Below are positions 39,703-47,921 of a stretch of 64,000 nt of DNA, one piece after another (position 1 is the first letter of the stretch; every line of letters starts with the position of its first letter). This stretch comes from Candidatus Villigracilis vicinus (GTDB lineage: Bacteria; Chloroflexota; Anaerolineae; Anaerolineales; Villigracilaceae), in NCBI GenBank assembly GCA_016721315.1, contig JADKIL010000003.1, positions 620,001 through 684,000 on the forward strand, read 5' to 3'. The translations under genes were made by a program, and so were the position numbers. The notes beneath the pieces were generated by a model. The model worked only from the letters and a program-made list of their open reading frames with translations, did no database searches and was not told the origin of the DNA.

Positions 39703-40527
39703 TCACTTTACTGTCCGCGGCGGCGGAGCGAACTCTTCGATCTGCTTGACCACATCCGCCAGCGGCATGACCTTTGAGAGATGCTTCTCTTTTTTACCAA
39801 AGCCGATGCTATCAAGCACTAATGTGCGTTTCAACAACTGGATACCAAAAGCCGGGTCCACGCCTTTGGGGCAGGCTTGCGAACACGCCCCCGCCATGTG
39901 ACATTGATAAGGTCCATGAAAAGCATCGAGCGCTTCGAGGCGTTCTTGCAAGCCACAGTCGCGGCTGTCGACCGTGTAACGGTAGGCTTGCGCCAGGGCT
40001 TGAGGTCCAAGAAAGAGCGGATCAGTCGCCACAGTGGGACAAGCCGCCAGACATAATCCGCATTTGATACAGAAGGTGAATTGGCTGTATTCGTCGCGTT
40101 GTTCAACGGATTGAATGAATTCACCCGTCGGCTCATCGATTTCTTTTGAGTTGGTGTGAATGATGAACGGTTTGATCGCCGCGTGTTTTTCGATCAGTGG
40201 TTCCAAATTCGGCACAAGGTCTTTGACGTTGTCATAGTTTGGCAACGGCGCGACCGTGACCACATCGGTATTCAAATGCAGCACTTGAGTTTGGCAGGCA
40301 AGCATGGGCAGGTCATTGATGAACATGCCACATGAACCGCAGACCCCCATACGGCAGGATGAACGCCACGCGAGAGTCGGCGCCTGCTCGGCTTTGATCT
40401 CGTGCAACGCTTCCAGCACGGTCATGCCGTCGTGGACGTTAAGTTTATGCTCCTCCCAATGCGGAGCCGTGTCTTTATCCGGGTCGTAGCGGCGAACTTT
40501 GAAGGTGATGAGTTTTGTATCAGCCAT
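39703..40527 (-). CDS. frdB: Fumarate reductase/succinate dehydrogenase iron-sulfur subunit, second complex
   Basis: 274 residues from the ATG at 40527 (GGAG 8 nt upstream). SSCRMGVCGSCGMFIN...CQT gives four Cys for the [2Fe-2S] centre, the FrdB form; CIKCGLCLAACPT and CHMAGACSQACPKG bind the other clusters. Longer than usual, with a ~35-residue C-terminal extension (KKEKHLSKVMPLADVVKQIEE). Last gene of the frdA-C-D-B-like operon. Whether the complex runs as fumarate reductase or succinate dehydrogenase cannot be told from sequence. Confidence 0.88.
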   Translation of the reverse strand: MADTKLITFKVRRYDPDKDTAPHWEEHKLNVHDGMTVLEALHEIKAEQAPTLAWRSSCRMGVCGSCGMFINDLPMLACQTQVLHLNTDVVTVAPLPNYDNVKDLVPNLEPLIEKHAAIKPFIIHTNSKEIDEPTGEFIQSVEQRDEYSQFTFCIKCGLCLAACPTVATDPLFLGPQALAQAYRYTVDSRDCGLQERLEALDAFHGPYQCHMAGACSQACPKGVDPAFGIQLLKRTLVLDSIGFGKKEKHLSKVMPLADVVKQIEEFAPPPRTVK

Positions 40528-40529
40528 GT

Positions 40530-40895
40530 CTATACTCCGGGGTGAGAGAATGTCCACCAGGTTACGTAGGTGCCCAATGCAAAGATCGCAATGCCAACCA
40601 ATAAAATGCCCCAATCCACAACCTTCGCCAACGCAGGCGAAAGCGGCAACTCACGGATGATGCCGCGCGTGCCGTACAGTCCGTGATACAAACCCGCTGC
40701 TAGCAAAAGGATATACACAACCAATTGAGCTGTATCCTTGCCGCGTGCGATCATCGCTTCGAAGGAACGGGCTTCTTCCACACTCGTCCCGAAAAACACT
40801 GGGGCATAGTGCTGAACTGCAAAATGCGCGCCGAGCAAAATCGCAATGATGGGGATCACCAGTAGGTGCAAAGACCATAATCTTGTTTCACGCAT
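40530..40895 (-). CDS. Complex II membrane subunit, second complex
   Basis: 121 residues from the ATG at 40895 (GGAGGAG 8 nt upstream). Three helices; LHLLVIPIIAILLGAHF and LLLAAGLYHGLYGTRGIIRE give two His (AxLYHGLYGxR resembling FxHxxNGxR of SdhC/D) that could bind heme. Positioned between the other membrane subunit and frdB. Its small size and divergence from SdhD make an exact letter unsafe. Confidence 0.7.
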   Translation of the reverse strand: MRETRLWSLHLLVIPIIAILLGAHFAVQHYAPVFFGTSVEEARSFEAMIARGKDTAQLVVYILLLAAGLYHGLYGTRGIIRELPLSPALAKVVDWGILLVGIAIFALGTYVTWWTFSHPGV

Positions 40896-40907
40896 GACTT
40901 TCTCCTC

Positions 40908-41000
40908 CGTCATTGCGAGGGCGATGCTCTTCGCCCGAAGCAATCCCAGACTAACTCATGAGATTGCTTCGTCGGGAAGACCGCCCTCCTCGCAATGACG
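40908..41000. repeat. CGTCATTGCGAG...CTCGCAATGACG interspersed repeat, copy 2
   Basis: 93 bp, same ends and internal inverted words as 30703-30800. It lies inside the frd-like operon between two membrane-subunit genes, so it would be transcribed and fold. Confidence 0.85.
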
Positions 41001-41008
41001 TAAAAAAA

Positions 41009-41449
41009 CTAATCAAAGAACAAACTTGAACCGCCGAGTGCCATCAACAAACCCGCCAACAACATAATGATGTAAGTCAACGGGCGGTGCTTCATAACGG
41101 ATGATTTATAAGGGAACACGGGCTCTTCCGGCTTGCCGAGGAAGAAGCCAAGCTCCACCAACAGCAAGCGCGTTCCGTTCATGGCATGGAAGACCGCCGC
41201 CGCAAACAGCAAATACTCGATCACTTTGAACATGGGCAAAGCGAACAAGCCCATCAACGCCGCCCAGGCTTCTTCGCCGCGCATCCGATTTGCTGTTTCG
41301 ATAATGTGCAAGACCATATACGCGATCAAGCCCAACCCCGAAAGACGATGCCCGATGTACAAGTATCGTTCAAATGAATACTTGCCCGCATACACCCAGC
41401 CTTTGAGTCCGAGTCGATTGTTGTAAGCAGTAGGTTTATTCGTTGCCAT
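41009..41449 (-). CDS. Complex II cytochrome b subunit, second complex
   Basis: 146 residues from the ATG at 41449, directly after the flavoprotein stop. Three helices: YIGHRLSGLGLIAYMVLHIIE, LLFAAAVFHAMNGTRLLLVE and YIIMLLAGLLMALGG. HRLSG and FHAMNGTR are the SdhC-type quinone and heme motifs. The ribosome binding site GGAAAGGAAG lies in the end of frdA. Confidence 0.82.
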   Translation of the reverse strand: MATNKPTAYNNRLGLKGWVYAGKYSFERYLYIGHRLSGLGLIAYMVLHIIETANRMRGEEAWAALMGLFALPMFKVIEYLLFAAAVFHAMNGTRLLLVELGFFLGKPEEPVFPYKSSVMKHRPLTYIIMLLAGLLMALGGSSLFFD

Positions 41450-41451
41450 GA

Positions 41452-43161
41452 TTAGTACTTCCTTTCCACAGGCTTCCACATCGAAATATCCACTTTGCTG
41501 TAACTCAGTTTCGGACCCGCTTCCGTGTAATCTGCCATGGTGTGCTTCAACCAATTCTCATCATTGCGCACATTGAAATCACGCCGCGCATGTCCGCCGC
41601 GTGATTCAGTGCGAGTCAAAGCGCCGAGTGTTGCCACTTCAGCCACATCGATCATGAAGCCGGTTTCGATCGCGCGTTCGAGGTCGGTGTTGTAACGCAG
41701 GCTTTTATCTTTGAGAGAAATTTTCTTATAACGTTCCTTCAACTCGCGGATCTTCTTCAAACCCGCTTCCATCTGCTCGCCCGTGCGGAAGACGCCCATG
41801 GTGGCATCGAGATTCTTCCGTAACTCTTTGCGGATCTGGTAATGGTCTTCCGTGCCAGTGGATGCGATCAACGCCTCGATCTTCGCCCATTCCTGCTCTG
41901 CAGTCTTTGGCATTTCCGGCATCGACGCATTCGCACAATAGCGAGCCGCCTCGCCGCCAGCTACACGTCCCCAAACGAGACATTCCGCCGTCGAGTTCGA
42001 ACCGAGTCGATTTGCTCCATGTAAAGACACGCACGAAACTTCGCCCGCCGCCCAGATATTTTCAACAGGCGTATGTCCCTTGATATCAGTGTGGACGCCA
42101 CCCATGGTGTAATGCGCCACCGGGCGAATCGGAATCGGCTTCTCGATTGGGTCAAGCCCAATGTGTTTGATGGTCACTTCCCGGATGAGTGGGAGGCGTT
42201 CGAGGATTTGTTTCCTGCCCAAGTGGCGCAAATCCAAATGGATGTAATCCAAACCTTCAGGACCAGGAAATCCTCGCCCAGCTTCGATCTCGGTCATTTC
42301 AGAACGGGAAACCATGTCACGCGGAGCAAGTTCCATTTTGGATGGGGCATACGCGCCCATGAAACGTTCGTCTTTATTATTGAGGAGAGTTCCGCCTTCG
42401 CCACGGCAGGCTTCGGTCATCAAAATGCCGCTGGGGATGAGTCCCGTCGGATGGAATTGGATGAACTCCATATCCTTGAGAGTCAATCCGGCACGATATG
42501 CCATTGCCAACCCATCACCGGTGACGGTTTCAGAGTAGGTGGTGAAGCCAAAGATCTGACCCGCCCCGCCCGTCGCGAGGATGAGCGCTTTGCCGCGAAT
42601 CAAAACGAGCTTGCCATTGATCATATCGATCATGGTCAAGCCCGCGAAACGATTGTTCTCTATCAAAATAGAAGTGACGAAGCCTTCATCATAACGATTG
42701 ATCTTCTTCGTATGCTTCATCAACGTGTCGTACAGGGTCTGCATCTCAAGGTGACCGGTCTTATCCGCCGCGAAGACTGCCCGTGGATAAGTATGCCCGC
42801 CGAACGGACGTTGCGCGATATGCCCATCTTCGGTGCGCGACCAGGGAATGCCCCAATGATCGAGGTGCAGAATTTCCTTGGGCATTTCATGCACAAAAAA
42901 ATCCACGACGTCTTGATCTGCCAAAAAGTCTGAGCCTTTGACCGTATCCCAGGCGTGGAGTTCGAAACTGTCGCCCATGTCTTGTCGCATCACAGCGGCT
43001 GTCCCGCCTTCGGCTGCGACTGAGTGAGCGCGCATCAATTGAAGCTTTGAAACGAGTGCAATATCCAACTCCCCCTTGCTTTGCTGGGCAGCTTCCAGCG
43101 CGGCTCGCAAGCCTGCCAGACCAGTGCCCAAAATGATTAGATCGTGATTGTAGACTTCCAT
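41452..43161 (-). CDS. frdA: Fumarate reductase-type flavoprotein subunit, second complex
   Basis: 569 residues. LIILGTGLAGLRAALEAAQ binds FAD; RAHSVAAEGGTAAV (covalent FAD His), DVVDFFVHEMPKE, PWSRTEDGHIAQRPFGGHT, HPTGLIPSGILMTEACRGEGG, VAHYTMGGVHTDIKG and HGANRLGSNSTAECLVWG match the E. coli FrdA branch more closely than SdhA. It heads its own operon with GAGGAG before the ATG. Menaquinol-linked fumarate reductase or menaquinone-linked succinate dehydrogenase are both possible. Confidence 0.9.
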   Translation of the reverse strand: MEVYNHDLIILGTGLAGLRAALEAAQQSKGELDIALVSKLQLMRAHSVAAEGGTAAVMRQDMGDSFELHAWDTVKGSDFLADQDVVDFFVHEMPKEILHLDHWGIPWSRTEDGHIAQRPFGGHTYPRAVFAADKTGHLEMQTLYDTLMKHTKKINRYDEGFVTSILIENNRFAGLTMIDMINGKLVLIRGKALILATGGAGQIFGFTTYSETVTGDGLAMAYRAGLTLKDMEFIQFHPTGLIPSGILMTEACRGEGGTLLNNKDERFMGAYAPSKMELAPRDMVSRSEMTEIEAGRGFPGPEGLDYIHLDLRHLGRKQILERLPLIREVTIKHIGLDPIEKPIPIRPVAHYTMGGVHTDIKGHTPVENIWAAGEVSCVSLHGANRLGSNSTAECLVWGRVAGGEAARYCANASMPEMPKTAEQEWAKIEALIASTGTEDHYQIRKELRKNLDATMGVFRTGEQMEAGLKKIRELKERYKKISLKDKSLRYNTDLERAIETGFMIDVAEVATLGALTRTESRGGHARRDFNVRNDENWLKHTMADYTEAGPKLSYSKVDISMWKPVERKY

Positions 43162-43275
43162 GTATTTCTCCTCGTAAAACGATGAAGAATCACCAAATAG
43201 GACTTCATTGTAGGATTTAAGAAGCTGTTGGGTTAGTGATGATTGTCACCGAATGGCGGGACGGATTGTCAAAAT

Positions 43276-43319
43276 ATGGACGATTGACCATGGTCGGCCG
43301 ACCATGGTCAATCGTCCAT
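43276..43319. repeat. Perfect 44-bp palindrome
   Basis: The left half begins ATGGACGATTGACCATGGTC and the right half is its exact reverse complement, with no loop. It belongs to the ACCATGGTC/ATCGTCCA family at 19837, 32135 and 49343. It lies between the frdA operon and the FKBP gene, upstream of both. Confidence 0.9.
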
Positions 43320-43361
43320 CGAACAAGTTACAATAGCCAAAACCTAAAAATTGGAGAACAA

Positions 43362-43697
43362 ATGAAAACCTCAAGCGGACTTGAATACATTGAAGTGGAA
43401 GCCGGAAACGGCACCCAAGCCACAGCAGGCAAAACGGTCAGTGTGCATTACACAGGCAAATTTCAGGATGGACGCGTGTTCGATAGCTCCATCCCACGCG
43501 GCGAACCGCTCGCCTTCAAACTCGGAGTGGGGCAGGTCATCAAAGGTTGGGATGAAGGCATTGCCTTGATGAAGGTCGGCGGCAAAGCCCAGCTCATCAT
43601 CCCTTCAAACCTGGCGTATGGCGAACGCGGTGCTGGCGGAGTCATCCCCCCGAACGCTACTCTTGTTTTTGATGTCGAGTTGGTGGATGTGAAGTGA
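43362..43697 (+). CDS. FKBP-type peptidyl-prolyl cis-trans isomerase
   Basis: 111 residues, a single minimal FKBP domain. VSVHYTGKFQDGRVFDSS, GEPLAFKLGVGQVIKGWDEG and AYGERGAGGVIPPNATLVFDVELV retain the binding-pocket residues (Tyr, Asp, Phe, Trp). No signal peptide; cytosolic. TTGGAG precedes the ATG by 7 nt; longer in-frame starts would run through the palindrome. Confidence 0.93.
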   Translation: MKTSSGLEYIEVEAGNGTQATAGKTVSVHYTGKFQDGRVFDSSIPRGEPLAFKLGVGQVIKGWDEGIALMKVGGKAQLIIPSNLAYGERGAGGVIPPNATLVFDVELVDVK

Positions 43698-43736
43698 CAT
43701 GACCATGTCACGCCACCGCTCAGAGTGACAATTAAC

Positions 43737-43774
43737 AAAAAAAGGTCGGGACTTTTCAGTCCCGACCTTTTTAT
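43737..43774. terminator. Bidirectional terminator between FKBP and MFS genes
   Basis: Perfect 12-bp stem AAAGGTCGGGAC/GTCCCGACCTTT, A-rich before and TTTTTATTT after. Confidence 0.88.
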
Positions 43775-45048
43775 TTCTGAGCTTCTTCCTGCGCAGATTG
43801 TGAAAATGTGATCGTCCGTCCGATCCACCAGACCAGGGCAGCTCCAATGGCGAATAAGACCATGTTCAATGCAAAAGGCAGGGAACGGTCAATCGCAGAG
43901 AGTTGACCGGCGATCCAGCCAAAGGGTGAGATGACGATGATCAATGCCACATACACCATGGCAGTGACCCGCGCCCGTTCATGCGAATCCATTGAAACCG
44001 CCAGCAGCGACTCGGTCATCGGGTTGACGAACGCTGCCGCAACGCCCTCCAAAATAACGCTGATCGATAGCCATAATATTGACTGAGGCGGCATAAACAC
44101 GAGCAACGCCTGACTAACAACGAACGTGCCAAAGCCCACCCAAAGCGGTATGCGATAGTGGCGAATATTCGTCAGGCTTGGACCCAGCAGGAAAAACCCG
44201 GCAGTCATCACAATGGAACGCAATGCTACATAGACCGAGATCTGAGACTCTGCAAACCCCAGTTTGGTGGTGAACAATACGCCCCAAAAATTATTGCTGA
44301 CCGTGGTGTAGATGTTCATAATGATCATCAAGGATAACGCCGCCAGGATGGGCTTGGAATGCAGGAGTTCAAAGAAAACACTACGGTACTCGCTCAGCAA
44401 GTCTGTCAGTGAGCGATGCTTCGTTTCTTCCATGCGCTGCACACCCCGCGCCGTTTCATGCGAAAAGATGTACAGAATGATGGCTTTGGCGCTTAGTACG
44501 ATAAAACCAAAAATGAATAATCCGCGCAGGGCAGGGATCAAGCCATAACGATTCACCAACCAACCACCGACCGGCGCAAAAAAAGCGGAGCTGACAGCGA
44601 AGATCATGATCCACGTCCAGATGTGTACAAGATGGCGTTCCTCCGCATCCTCCACCATCAGGCAGGTCCATGCGGTAAGCGAAATACGCCACAGACTGTT
44701 CAAAGCCGCTGCCGCCGCAAAATAGCGGATATCCTGCGCGATCGCCCAGACCAGACAAGGCATGCTCCAGCACAGTAAGTCGGTGATAAAAAGTGTTAGT
44801 CGCCGCCCGAATTTATCCACAATGGCGCCGCTGACCAATGCCGAAAATACCTGCAAAACCAGCCCCAGGCTGGCAATGCTGCCGATCTGTTGATCGTTCA
44901 TACCGAGGGCGATCATATAGACCGAGAAAAAGGGAGCAAAAAGATTATATGGAATCCCGAACATCACTTCGGTGAGTACAGTGATTCGCGGATTGCCCTT
45001 CAGTTCAAACAGGGATCGAAAAAGGGGGTGGGATGCTAGCAATGACAT
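43771..45048 (-). CDS. Major facilitator superfamily transporter
   Basis: 425 residues from the ATG at 45048; the frame also allows a TTG at 45063, but GGAG lies at a usable distance before the ATG. Twelve hydrophobic spans; SGAIVDKFGRRLTLFITDLL is the MFS loop 2-3 motif (GxxxDxxGRR). Substrate not predictable. It is transcribed away from the ArsR/SRPBCC operon and shares the 129-bp gap with it, so it might be controlled by that regulator (inference). Confidence 0.85.
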   Translation of the reverse strand: MSLLASHPLFRSLFELKGNPRITVLTEVMFGIPYNLFAPFFSVYMIALGMNDQQIGSIASLGLVLQVFSALVSGAIVDKFGRRLTLFITDLLCWSMPCLVWAIAQDIRYFAAAAALNSLWRISLTAWTCLMVEDAEERHLVHIWTWIMIFAVSSAFFAPVGGWLVNRYGLIPALRGLFIFGFIVLSAKAIILYIFSHETARGVQRMEETKHRSLTDLLSEYRSVFFELLHSKPILAALSLMIIMNIYTTVSNNFWGVLFTTKLGFAESQISVYVALRSIVMTAGFFLLGPSLTNIRHYRIPLWVGFGTFVVSQALLVFMPPQSILWLSISVILEGVAAAFVNPMTESLLAVSMDSHERARVTAMVYVALIIVISPFGWIAGQLSAIDRSLPFALNMVLFAIGAALVWWIGRTITFSQSAQEEAQK

Positions 45049-45106
45049 GAAATGATTCTCCAAGGAATGTGACTATATCGTAGATTTCTCGTCCTGCCAA
45101 AAGGTC

Positions 45107-45135
45107 TTGACAGGCTATTTAGCACGAAGTATTAT
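45107..45135 (+). promoter_or_regulatory. Promoter of the ArsR-SRPBCC operon
   Basis: TTGACA at 45107-45112, 17-nt spacer, TATTAT at 45130-45135: a near-consensus sigma-70 type promoter. Expected start near 45142. Confidence 0.75.
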
Positions 45136-45144
45136 ACAAACTGG

Positions 45145-45168
45145 TTATTTAACCACTTAGTTAAATAA
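45145..45168. promoter_or_regulatory. Palindromic operator of the ArsR-type regulator
   Basis: TTATTTAAC-N6-GTTAAATAA, a perfect 9-bp inverted repeat just after the -10 box and ending 9 nt before the regulator start codon. Its placement over the transcription start suits autorepression. Confidence 0.75.
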
Positions 45169-45177
45169 GGAATTGAA

Positions 45178-45525
45178 ATGGAAACCGAGGAAACAAAATT
45201 AGACCGAACTTTTGCCGCGCTGGCAAACCCTACAAGACGAGCCATTTTGGCACGTTTGGCAGATGGTGAAGCAACAGTCAATGAACTTGCGGCACCATTC
45301 AATATGAGCCTACCGGCTATTTCCAAACATATTAAAGTTCTAGAAAAAGCCGGGTTAATTACCCAGGGTCAAAAGGCTCAATACCGCCCATGTGTAATAA
45401 ATGTAATTCCACTAAAAGAAGTATCAACATGGACGGAACAATATCGCCATATTTGGGAAACCAGCTTTGACCGAATGGAAAATTACATCAACCAAATAAA
45501 GGAAAAGGATAACGAAAATGAGTGA
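45178..45525 (+). CDS. ArsR family transcriptional regulator
   Basis: 115 residues, winged HTH. LANPTRRAILARLADGEATVNELAAPFN and SLPAISKHIKVLEKAGLI form the DNA-binding core. No metal-binding Cys (ELCVCDL) is present; members paired with an SRPBCC/AHSA1 gene are usually of this non-metal type. AAGGAA precedes the ATG. It overlaps the next gene by 8 bp. Probably represses its own operon through the palindrome at 45145. Confidence 0.92.
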   Translation: METEETKLDRTFAALANPTRRAILARLADGEATVNELAAPFNMSLPAISKHIKVLEKAGLITQGQKAQYRPCVINVIPLKEVSTWTEQYRHIWETSFDRMENYINQIKEKDNENE

Positions 45526-45997
45526 AAATGATCAGATCGTAATCGAACGTATTTTCAACGCTCCAATAGGCTTGATCTGGCAAATGTGGACGGAACCTGA
45601 ACATTTTAAAAAGTGGTACGGACCAAATGGAGCCACCATCCCTGTTGCCGAAATGGATGTCCGTATTGGCGGGAAGCGTCTGATTTGCATGGAAATGCGC
45701 GGCATGAAAATGTGGACGGTAGGTGAGTACACAACGATCGTCCCCAATACACGCCTTGCCTATACAGAAAGCATGGCTGATGAAAATGGCAATGTAGTTT
45801 CACCCTCTGCCATGGGGATGCCCGAGGGGTACCCCGCGACGACTGAAGTAATCGTAGTATTGGAAGATATTGGCGGGCGCACAAAAATGGTCATGACCCA
45901 TGCCGGTATGCCTGCAGACTCAGGCGCAGACGGTGGTTGGAACCAAGCCTTCGACAAATTGGCAGACCACATCAATACAGTCGGCAGCAAGAAATAA
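45518..45997 (+). CDS. SRPBCC (AHSA1-like) domain protein
   Basis: 159 residues. IERIFNAPIGLIWQMWTEPEHFKKWYGP and the closing GWNQAFDKLADHI are the AHSA1/CalC-type START-like fold, a hydrophobic ligand-binding domain of unknown ligand. Its start lies inside the regulator gene. Bacterial ArsR-SRPBCC pairs are common, and the ligand is rarely known. Confidence 0.9.
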   Translation: MSENDQIVIERIFNAPIGLIWQMWTEPEHFKKWYGPNGATIPVAEMDVRIGGKRLICMEMRGMKMWTVGEYTTIVPNTRLAYTESMADENGNVVSPSAMGMPEGYPATTEVIVVLEDIGGRTKMVMTHAGMPADSGADGGWNQAFDKLADHINTVGSKK

Positions 45998-46014
45998 TCT
46001 CTCAAAATATCAAT

Positions 46015-46050
46015 AAAAAAGGTCAGGACTTTTCAGTCCTGACCTTTTTT
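46015..46050. terminator. Bidirectional terminator between SRPBCC and icd
   Basis: A-run, stem GGTCAGGAC/GTCCTGACC, T-run: symmetrical, serving both converging genes. Sequence closely resembles the terminator at 43737. Confidence 0.9.
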
Positions 46051-46068
46051 ATTAACAGAGTTTCGAAC

Positions 46069-47472
46069 TTATGCCATGTGCTTGATGATCGCGTCACCGA
46101 ACTCGGAGCATTTGATCTCCGTGGCGCCGTCCATCAGGCGGGCAAAGTCATAGGTGACGGTCTTCGCGGCGATGGCGCCTTCCATGCCTTTGACGATCAA
46201 GTCGGCAGCTTCGCCCCAGCCCATGTAGCGCAGCATCATCTCACCCGAGAGGATGACCGAGCCGGGATTCACTTTATCCAGATCAGCATACTTGGGCGCG
46301 GTGCCGTGAGTCGCTTCGAAGATGGCGTGTCCGGTCACGTAGTTGATGTTCGCTCCCGGAGCAATACCAATACCACCCACCTGTGCGGCGAGAGCATCGG
46401 AGAGATAATCGCCGTTGAGGTTGAGGGTGGCGATCACATCGTAATCGCGCGGGCGGATGATGGTGAACTGCAATGAGACATCCGCGATGGAGTCTTTGAT
46501 GAGCAGCATCTTCTTCCACTTGCCGTCGCCGTGGGTATCCCACAACTTCAGCGCTTCTTCCACTTCGGCTTTGATCTCGCCCTGTTGTGCGGGGCTCATC
46601 ATATCGAAGCCGGGGTCAATCAGCTTGGCGTTATCTTCCACACTCAAATTAGCATTGCCTTCCTTGTTACCAAGGATCCAGGTCTCGCGCTCGGTGACGA
46701 TGCGGTCACGGAATTCACGTTTGGCGAGGGCATAGCCCCAATCCTTGAACGCGCCTTCGGTGAACTTCATGATGTTGCCCTTGTGGACGAAGTTCACACT
46801 ACGGCGATGATTGTCCAATGACCATTGAATGGCGGCGCGCACGAGGCGCTCGGTGCCTTCCACAGAAACCGGCTTGATGCCAAGCCCTGCCGTATCGGGA
46901 AAGCGCATCTTGGCGTATTCCTTGGGGAAGGCTTCCTTGAACAGTTCTTTGAATTTCTTATTTTCTTCGGTGCCATACGCGAACTCAATACCGGTATAAA
47001 TATCTTCGGTGTTCTCGCGGAAGATGACCATGTCTACATATTCGGGATGGCGCACCGGCGAAGGCACACCCTGATACCAACGTACCGGGCGCTGGCAAAC
47101 ATACAGATCGAGATTCTTGCGCAATGCCACATTCAACGAACGGATACCGCCGCCGATGGGCGTGGTGAGCGGTCCCTTGATGCCGACCAAAAATTCGCGG
47201 AAGGCTTCATTGGTTTCTTCGGGCAGCCAGCTCTGGAACATCTTGAAAGACTTCTCGCCCGCGTACACTTCCATCCAATGAATTTGGCGTTTGCCGCCGT
47301 AGGCTTTTTCCACCGCCGCATCGAGCACGCGCACCGAGGCACGCCAAATGTCGCGTCCGGTGCCGTCGCCTTCCACGTAAGGGATGATGGGATTGTTAGG
47401 GACGTTCAACTTCCCGTCCTGAATTGAGATCTTCGCCCCACCTGCGGGGACTTTAACGTTTTCGTATGCCAT
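46069..47472 (-). CDS. icd: Isocitrate dehydrogenase (NADP)
   Basis: 467 residues from the ATG at 47472 (AGAGGTAGAC upstream). IPYVEGDGTGRDIW, RSLNVALRKNLDLYVCQRPV (substrate Arg and the phosphorylatable-Ser region), DMVIFRENTEDIYTGIEF, NFVHKGNIMKFTEGAFKDWGY, LNGDYLSDALAAQVGG and ATHGTAPKYADLDKVNP follow the E. coli-type enzyme. Somewhat longer than E. coli Icd (416), with an insert near residue 290 (GNKEGNANLSVEDNAKLID). TATAAT at 47513-47518 (minus strand) lies ~40 nt before the start. Catalyses oxidative decarboxylation of isocitrate. Confidence 0.95.
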   Translation of the reverse strand: MAYENVKVPAGGAKISIQDGKLNVPNNPIIPYVEGDGTGRDIWRASVRVLDAAVEKAYGGKRQIHWMEVYAGEKSFKMFQSWLPEETNEAFREFLVGIKGPLTTPIGGGIRSLNVALRKNLDLYVCQRPVRWYQGVPSPVRHPEYVDMVIFRENTEDIYTGIEFAYGTEENKKFKELFKEAFPKEYAKMRFPDTAGLGIKPVSVEGTERLVRAAIQWSLDNHRRSVNFVHKGNIMKFTEGAFKDWGYALAKREFRDRIVTERETWILGNKEGNANLSVEDNAKLIDPGFDMMSPAQQGEIKAEVEEALKLWDTHGDGKWKKMLLIKDSIADVSLQFTIIRPRDYDVIATLNLNGDYLSDALAAQVGGIGIAPGANINYVTGHAIFEATHGTAPKYADLDKVNPGSVILSGEMMLRYMGWGEAADLIVKGMEGAIAAKTVTYDFARLMDGATEIKCSEFGDAIIKHMA

Positions 47473-47588
47473 GTCTACCTCTTTTGACTTTTGTTTTGAA
47501 ATTATCGTGCGGATTATACACCCGCCTCTCACCCCGCCCGCGCTTGATTCGGTTTTCTGAATTTTTTTTCTAAGCCCAAGGCTATATC

Positions 47589-47727
47589 ACCCCTTCGGGG
47601 TTTTTGAAATTCTATCCTCATAATTTCTATAATCCTATCATCCCTTCGGGATTGACGCATTCATGACCCCGAAGGGGTCAAATGATTATAGATTTTTCGA
47701 TGGCATCAAGAACAACCCCGAAGGGGT
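47589..47727. repeat. Cluster of ACCCCTTCGGGGT palindromes
   Basis: Copies at 47589-47601, 47638-47650 (CATCCCTTCGGGATT), 47665-47679 and 47713-47727 inside the 449-bp gap between icd and the permease promoter. Each is a short perfect hairpin. No ORF is present here. Confidence 0.75.
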
Positions 47728-47753
47728 GACATTGTTTGCTTTGCCAAAATTCC

Positions 47754-47781
47754 TTGACATCAACCTAAATGGGCGTAAAAT
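47754..47781 (+). promoter_or_regulatory. Promoter of the uracil permease
   Basis: TTGACA at 47754-47759, 16-nt spacer, TAAAAT at 47776-47781. Transcription would give a ~130-nt leader. Confidence 0.65.
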
Positions 47782-47808
47782 TCTGCGCAATGTTAACGGA
47801 TAAATTTC

Positions 47809-47898
47809 GACATTCATTCCTGCATCAACATTTCTTCGGAATGAGTGTCTCTATTTTATGAACTTGGAGAGTCGCTTTTGCAGCGGCTCTCTTTTTTT
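47809..47898 (+). promoter_or_regulatory. Permease leader with stem-loop and intrinsic terminator (attenuator candidate)
   Basis: A 12-bp stem with one G-U (47809-47820 with 47838-47849) precedes a terminator: GAGAGTCGC (47867-47875) with GCGGCTCTC (47883-47891) and TTTTTTT. The terminator sits between promoter and gene, 24 nt before the start codon, so the gene is expressed only on read-through. Pyrimidine genes elsewhere use such attenuators (PyrR or UTP-sensing). I see no PyrR-binding loop consensus. Confidence 0.6.
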
Positions 47899-47921
47899 AT
47901 CTCAGAAAGAGGAGAATGCAA

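Noticed and set aside
40908..41000. Insertion sequence
   Set aside because: Complementary ends are present but there is no transposase gene and the element is under 100 bp.
42073..42933. A 286-codon open frame antisense to frdA
   Set aside because: It lies wholly opposite a gene with strong family motifs, has no domain similarity and has the composition of a codon-bias shadow.
47809..47898. Purine or PreQ1 riboswitch before uraA
   Set aside because: The conserved junction and loop sequences of those classes are absent.
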